DNA of 9,428 nucleotides, taken from positions 1 through 9,428 of the forward strand of contig JAFXEA010000597.1 in assembly GCA_017521065.1 (NCBI GenBank). The letters are read 5' to 3'. The notes beneath the pieces were generated by a model. The model was not told the DNA's origin. It made no database searches and saw only the letters and a list, made by a program, of their open reading frames with translations. Numbering within the stretch: the first letter of the stretch is position 1; each line of letters opens with the position of its first letter. A program made the position numbers and the translations under genes. Shown here one piece after another: positions 6,954 through 9,428 of this stretch. The DNA is from Kiritimatiellia bacterium (lineage in GTDB: Bacteria > Verrucomicrobiota > Kiritimatiellia > RFP12 > UBA1067).

Positions 6954-7175
6954 ATGAAATGCATTGTAGAGCTCTTCGGCGACGACCAGAACGGGCGGAA
7001 GATGATCGCGTGGGGGCGGCGCATCGGCTGTGCGGACGCAGGCCATGTGTTCGATCCCGATCGGCGCAAAGTCGCCACGCGGCTGCTCGTGGACGACGCC
7101 AATCCGTCGCAGCGGTCTTACCTCCTCGAACTCGTCGACAATCCCGTCGGCGTGAAAGCCATCGTCCCGGCGTAG
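6954..7175 (+). CDS. Unknown small protein, 73 aa
   Basis: I do not recognise it. The ATG at 6954 follows GGAGGCG (6939-6945) at a workable distance. The product is soluble-looking and mixed-charge, with no signal peptide, membrane segment or cysteine pair. It contains RKMIAWGRRIGCADAGHVFD and a tidy C-terminus LLELVDNPVGVKAIVPA. It looks more protein-like than the antisense frame (6924-7259). A 21-codon frame (6892-6957) ends in an ATGA overlap with its start and could be a leader or chance. Its position between gene stumps and an unrelated promoter gives no functional clue. It could be an intact orphan gene or the trimmed end of a larger one. Confidence 0.5.
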   Translation: MKCIVELFGDDQNGRKMIAWGRRIGCADAGHVFDPDRRKVATRLLVDDANPSQRSYLLELVDNPVGVKAIVPA

Positions 7176-7183
7176 GATAGATA

Positions 7184-7192
7184 TGGTATAAT
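7184..7192 (+). promoter_or_regulatory. Extended -10 promoter upstream of the 7219 gene
   Basis: TGGTATAAT is a perfect TATAAT (7187-7192) with an upstream TGn extension. The region 17 bases upstream is GTCCCG, so the -35 is poor, as is usual for extended -10 promoters. Transcription would start near 7199, leaving a leader of about 20 bases. Confidence 0.7.
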
Positions 7193-7196
7193 CTTG

Positions 7197-7212
7197 TGCC
7201 TTCAACAAGGCA
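7197..7212 (+). promoter_or_regulatory. Leader hairpin covering the ribosome-binding site
   Basis: TGCCTT-CAAC-AAGGCA forms a perfect six-pair stem with a four-base loop, close to the predicted transcript 5' end. The AAGG in the 3' arm (7207-7210) is also the only Shine-Dalgarno for the ATG at 7219, so pairing would hide it. Too short and without a U-tract to be a terminator. Confidence 0.5.
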
Positions 7213-7218
7213 AAAACA

Positions 7219-7743
7219 ATGAAAGCTTCTCTTCTATCGCTTCTGTCGCTTCCGTTCATTGCCCTCTCCGCCCATGCGGAGGGCGGCTATACGAACCACG
7301 CCGGAAACGTGGTCGCGGGATGGCCGGTCAAGCTCACGGCGACGCAGGTCACGTTGGCGGAACGCGCTACACCAGCGGCGCGATTGGGGCATCGCGCCCT
7401 GCCAACTGCCGACCACCAGCCACCTGCCACCAATCACCAGCCAACTGCCACGTATCCGCTCTCCATCTTCCCCGAATCGGAGCGGCGGCGCATCGCGGCG
7501 GACTTCGGCCAGCCGCGCGGCAGCAACCCCGCTGATTTCCGTGTAGCCCTGCACCGTCACGGCATTCTATCCTGTCGCAGAAAACATGGAGCCGGAAATT
7601 GGGGCTTGGCAGGCGTTTCGCGAGAGGCGCAAATTTGGTATAATGTGAGGTGCCGCATGAAGCTCTGGGCCGGTCGGGGTGGAACGTCGTCCGTCCCCAG
7701 GGGATGTTCAGGCAATGAAAAACCGAAGGAGAGTGCAAGATGA
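7219..7743 (+). CDS. Putative small secreted protein, probably degraded beyond about 7520
   Basis: The product starts with a clear Sec signal peptide, MKASLLSLLSLPFIALSAHA, with likely cleavage after residue 20 before EGGYTNHAG. The mature part reads NHAGNVVAGWPVKLTATQVT, then a low-complexity Thr/His/Pro insert from 7-bp repeats, then YPLSIFPESERRRIAADFGQP. The layout (Gly-turn, V-x-L, VTL, PLSIFPESE-x-RI) recalls the small beta-strand SHD1-like domains of PVC secreted proteins; that is a weak inference. After about residue 100 the sequence turns into Arg/Gly-rich text with no recognisable pattern. It runs through the next gene's promoter (7636-7644) and leader, so the true gene probably ended or was broken near 7520-7550. 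The start and signal peptide are convincing; the C-terminal 70 residues are not. It is driven by the extended -10 at 7184. Confidence 0.5.
   Translation: MKASLLSLLSLPFIALSAHAEGGYTNHAGNVVAGWPVKLTATQVTLAERATPAARLGHRALPTADHQPPATNHQPTATYPLSIFPESERRRIAADFGQPRGSNPADFRVALHRHGILSCRRKHGAGNWGLAGVSREAQIWYNVRCRMKLWAGRGGTSSVPRGCSGNEKPKESAR
7402..7450 (+). repeat. Heptanucleotide (7-bp period) degenerate tandem repeat
   Basis: Seven successive 7-mers, six beginning CC and six ending in CA: CCAACTG, CCGACCA, CCAGCCA, CCTGCCA, CCAATCA, CCAGCCA, ACTGCCA. The period is not a multiple of three, so the encoded residues (TADHQPPATNHQPTAT) cycle every 21 bases. It resembles the short tandem heptamer repeats known from some cyanobacteria in form, not in sequence. 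Confidence 0.7.
7636..7644 (+). promoter_or_regulatory. Extended -10 promoter for the hydrolase
   Basis: TGGTATAAT again, with a perfect TATAAT at 7639-7644 and the TGn extension. The -35 region (TTTCGC, about 7616-7621) is weak. It lies about 95 bases before the hydrolase start and has the same nine bases as the promoter at 7184, implying a common promoter type in this genome. Confidence 0.65.
7725..7733 (+). promoter_or_regulatory. Ribosome-binding site of the hydrolase
   Basis: GAAGGAGAG lies six bases before the ATG at 7740 and nine before the next ATG at 7743, favouring the first. The wording is the same as the mod ribosome-binding site. Confidence 0.7.
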
Positions 7744-9428
7744 TGAATAGAACGCAGCTAGGAATCTACGTCGCCGCCGTGTTCGCGGCGGCGCTGGGCG
7801 CATTCGCCGGCGAGCGCGTGTACATCTGGCCGGACGGCAAGATGCCGGACTCGCAGCCGCATCAGATCGCGGCGATGACCGACGCGGTGCGGGCAAATGG
7901 GTTCAAGCCCGATGAATGGCGCCGGCCGTACATCGAATGGAGCAAGGCGCCGGCGAAGCCCAACGGATGCTGCATGATTCTCATCTCGGGCGGCGGCTAC
8001 ACCTGCTGCTGCGACGTGGGGCTGGTGAAGATGTGGAACGAGAAGTTCACGGCCAGGGGATTCCAGTGCGTGAACCTGGTGTACCGCACGCCGCGCCCGA
8101 AAGGCCTGCCGATCCACCAGAGCGCGTGGGAGGACGGCCAGCGCGCGGTGAGGCTGGTGAGGTCCGCCGCAAAGGCGAAGGGCTTCGACCCGGAGAGGAT
8201 AGGCACGATCTCGATGTCCGCCGGATCGCACCTCGCCACGCTGCTCGCGACGAGCGCGCTCACGCCCGCCTACCAGCGCGTGGATGCGACCGACGACGTG
8301 CCCTGTCACATCAACTGGGCCATCACCGGCGCCATCGCATACGCGATGACGGACGGCATCGGCGACCCCAACTCGCGCAACGGGCAGGCCATCGACGCGA
8401 AGCTCGACACGTGCTTCAGGTTCGACGCGAAGACCGCCCCCATGTGCATGTTCCACGGCAGCGCCGACGGCTATTCGCCCACGGCCTCCACGTTCGTCTA
8501 CCGCGAACTCAGAAAGCGCAAGGTCCCCGCCGAGCTCCACCTCTTCGCCGACCGTCACCACGGGTTCTGGGGTCAGGACGGCAGGGGCGACAGGGCGGCC
8601 GCATACGACAACTGGTTCGACCGCGCGGTGGAGTTCCTCGCGCAGCTCGGCTTCACGGGGCCGCTCGCCCCGGCCGAAGACCTGATGCGACGCTACGCCA
8701 GGGACTTCCACGACCCCGCCAAGTACGCCAGGGAGGAGCTGTGGCCGAAGGGCAGAATCCCCGACTTCCAGAAGCACCAGTGCGTGCCGTATCTCGAATG
8801 GTACATCCCCTCGAACCTCACGACGAAGGCGATCCAGATCATCTACTCCGGCGGCGCCTACATGGGCAACGGCCCCGAAAGCTTCGAGGTCGCGCCGGCG
8901 CGGCGCTTCCTCAACGAAAAGGGCATGGCCGTGGTCACGATGAAGTACCGCACGCCGCGTCCGAAGGGCCTCGCCAAGCACACGACGGCGTGGCAGGACC
9001 TGCAGCGCTGCATCCGCATCGTGCGCTCCAAGGCGGCCGCCAAGGGGCTCGATCCCGGCCGCATAGGCATCATGGGCTCGTCGGCGGGCGGCCATCTCAC
9101 GCTCATGGGCGTCACGAGCGCGCGCAGCCGCTCGTACTGGAACATCGACAAGATCGACAACATCCCCTGCAACGTCCAGTGGGGCGTGGGCATCTATCCC
9201 GCCTATGCGCTCACCGACGGCGCTGAAAAGCCCAACGCGACGGGCGGCAACGACGACTCCGCGCGCCTCGTGCCCGAGTTCGCCTTCGATCCTGACACGT
9301 GCCCGATGGTGTTCATCCACGGCGACGCGGACGGATGGCTTTGGTGGTGGCAAACAGCGGCAAAAGCAGCGCCGCGAGCACGCCGCAATACACGTTCGGC
9401 AGGTTGCCCGACCGGATGGTGGGCGTGG
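7740..9428 (+). CDS. Secreted tandem alpha/beta-hydrolase (esterase-like), 3' end broken or outside the window
   Basis: An open frame from 7740 to the window edge, 563 codons with no stop. Residues 1-23 are a signal peptide (YVAAVFAAALGAFA, cleaved before GERVY). Two copies of one esterase/acetylesterase-type alpha/beta-hydrolase domain follow, about 305 residues apart. Each opens with a (I/L)WPxG(K/R)(M/I)PD motif (W30, W335) and shares YRTPRPKGL (residues 115-123 and 403-411). Copy 1 has oxyanion SGGGY, nucleophile S160 in S-M-S-A-G, D243 in HGSADG, and H273/H274 in DRHHGFW. Copy 2 has SGGAY, a standard G-S-S-A-G elbow (S448) and HGDADG, but its histidine region is missing because similarity stops after residue about 533 (nt 9338). 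The rest, an Ala/Arg/Trp-rich run, looks out of frame or foreign. It probably deacetylates or hydrolyses esters on plant or host glycans outside the cytoplasm; the substrate is unknown. G+C is about 60%, with its own promoter and ribosome-binding site. Confidence 0.88.
   Translation, partial: MMNRTQLGIYVAAVFAAALGAFAGERVYIWPDGKMPDSQPHQIAAMTDAVRANGFKPDEWRRPYIEWSKAPAKPNGCCMILISGGGYTCCCDVGLVKMWNEKFTARGFQCVNLVYRTPRPKGLPIHQSAWEDGQRAVRLVRSAAKAKGFDPERIGTISMSAGSHLATLLATSALTPAYQRVDATDDVPCHINWAITGAIAYAMTDGIGDPNSRNGQAIDAKLDTCFRFDAKTAPMCMFHGSADGYSPTASTFVYRELRKRKVPAELHLFADRHHGFWGQDGRGDRAAAYDNWFDRAVEFLAQLGFTGPLAPAEDLMRRYARDFHDPAKYAREELWPKGRIPDFQKHQCVPYLEWYIPSNLTTKAIQIIYSGGAYMGNGPESFEVAPARRFLNEKGMAVVTMKYRTPRPKGLAKHTTAWQDLQRCIRIVRSKAAAKGLDPGRIGIMGSSAGGHLTLMGVTSARSRSYWNIDKIDNIPCNVQWGVGIYPAYALTDGAEKPNATGGNDDSARLVPEFAFDPDTCPMVFIHGDADGWLWWWQTAAKAAPRARRNTRSAGCPTGWWAW
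9340..9428 (-). other. Possible minus-strand fragment of a YfhO-like membrane protein
   Basis: Read on the minus strand from 9426, the frame gives TPTIRSGNL then PNVYCGVLAALLLPLFATTK. This closely resembles the periplasmic-loop-to-membrane-helix segment (LPNxYxGxLxLLLxPLF, then basic residues) of YfhO-family polytopic membrane proteins. The plus-strand hydrolase reading of the same bases makes no sense. The fragment is short and open to the window edge, so the family call is tentative. Confidence 0.45.

Larger units (their letters stand above)
7546..7735 (+). other. Likely non-coding interval before the hydrolase
   Basis: Although an open frame crosses it, this stretch holds the second extended -10 promoter, a GC-rich leader of about 90 bases (with GGGG at 7676 able to pair with CCCC near 7695) and the hydrolase ribosome-binding site. 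I see no conserved coding pattern, and no convincing terminator for the upstream gene. Confidence 0.45.

Noticed and set aside
7500..7610. Minus-strand segment reading VTVQGYTEISGVAAARLA as a possible gene fragment
   Set aside because: It has a stop just upstream in the same frame, no start with a ribosome-binding site, and no family I can name.
7676..7705. GGGG...CCCC and CCCCAGGGG in the hydrolase leader as a terminator or riboswitch
   Set aside because: The pairing is short and interrupted, no U-tract follows, and no known riboswitch pattern is visible.
7758..9353. Long 531-codon open frame on the minus strand opposite the hydrolase
   Set aside because: It is rich in Arg, Val, Glu and His and mirrors high-G+C codon usage of the plus-strand hydrolase, which has a signal peptide and catalytic motifs. 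It is an antisense shadow.

Overview
The window looks like a gut-type bacterium of the PVC superphylum, perhaps Kiritimatiellota-like. This is inferred from style only: extended -10 boxes of the form TGnTATAAT, good Shine-Dalgarno sites, signal-peptide esterases, a 'four helix bundle suffix' protein and short-period intragenic repeats. There is no rRNA, tRNA or phylogenetic marker to prove it. Every credible gene is on the + strand, except a possible minus-strand fragment at the far right edge. Base composition is patchy: A+T-rich in gene 1 and the middle of the methyltransferase, moderate in the helicase/nuclease, and clearly G+C-rich (roughly 60%) from about 6.9 kb to the end.

Left part (16-6418): a defence island. 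A 342-residue unknown protein carrying an R-N-x-x-x-H motif like that of HEPN ribonucleases (16-1044) is followed by a type III restriction-modification operon. The operon has mod (adenine methyltransferase, 1212-3023), a four-helix-bundle/coiled-coil protein (3036-3773) and res (superfamily 2 helicase plus PD-(D/E)xK nuclease, 3776-6418). The last three are separated by 12 and 2 bases and are surely co-transcribed. Mod should methylate the host recognition site, and Res should translocate and cut unmodified DNA in complex with Mod. The small middle protein is a non-canonical extra member with no known role here. Three arrays of one exact 9-bp-period repeat (CCGG plus five bases) lie inside mod (two) and the middle gene (one), read in two different codon phases.

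Middle part (6419-7200): a gene graveyard. Three consecutive short ORFs each keep a start codon, and two have a clear ribosome-binding site. They resemble only the N-termini of larger proteins: two Schlafen/AlbA_2-type proteins and one RhuM-like protein. A 73-residue unknown protein that could be intact follows.

Right part (7180-9428): secreted proteins. An extended -10 promoter with a leader hairpin precedes a small signal-peptide protein that contains a 7-bp-period repeat and looks degraded. A second extended -10 promoter precedes a secreted alpha/beta-hydrolase made of two tandem copies of the domain. Its second copy loses homology at about 9340; the last ~90 bases instead read well on the minus strand as a piece of a YfhO-like membrane protein, suggesting a rearrangement or assembly junction.
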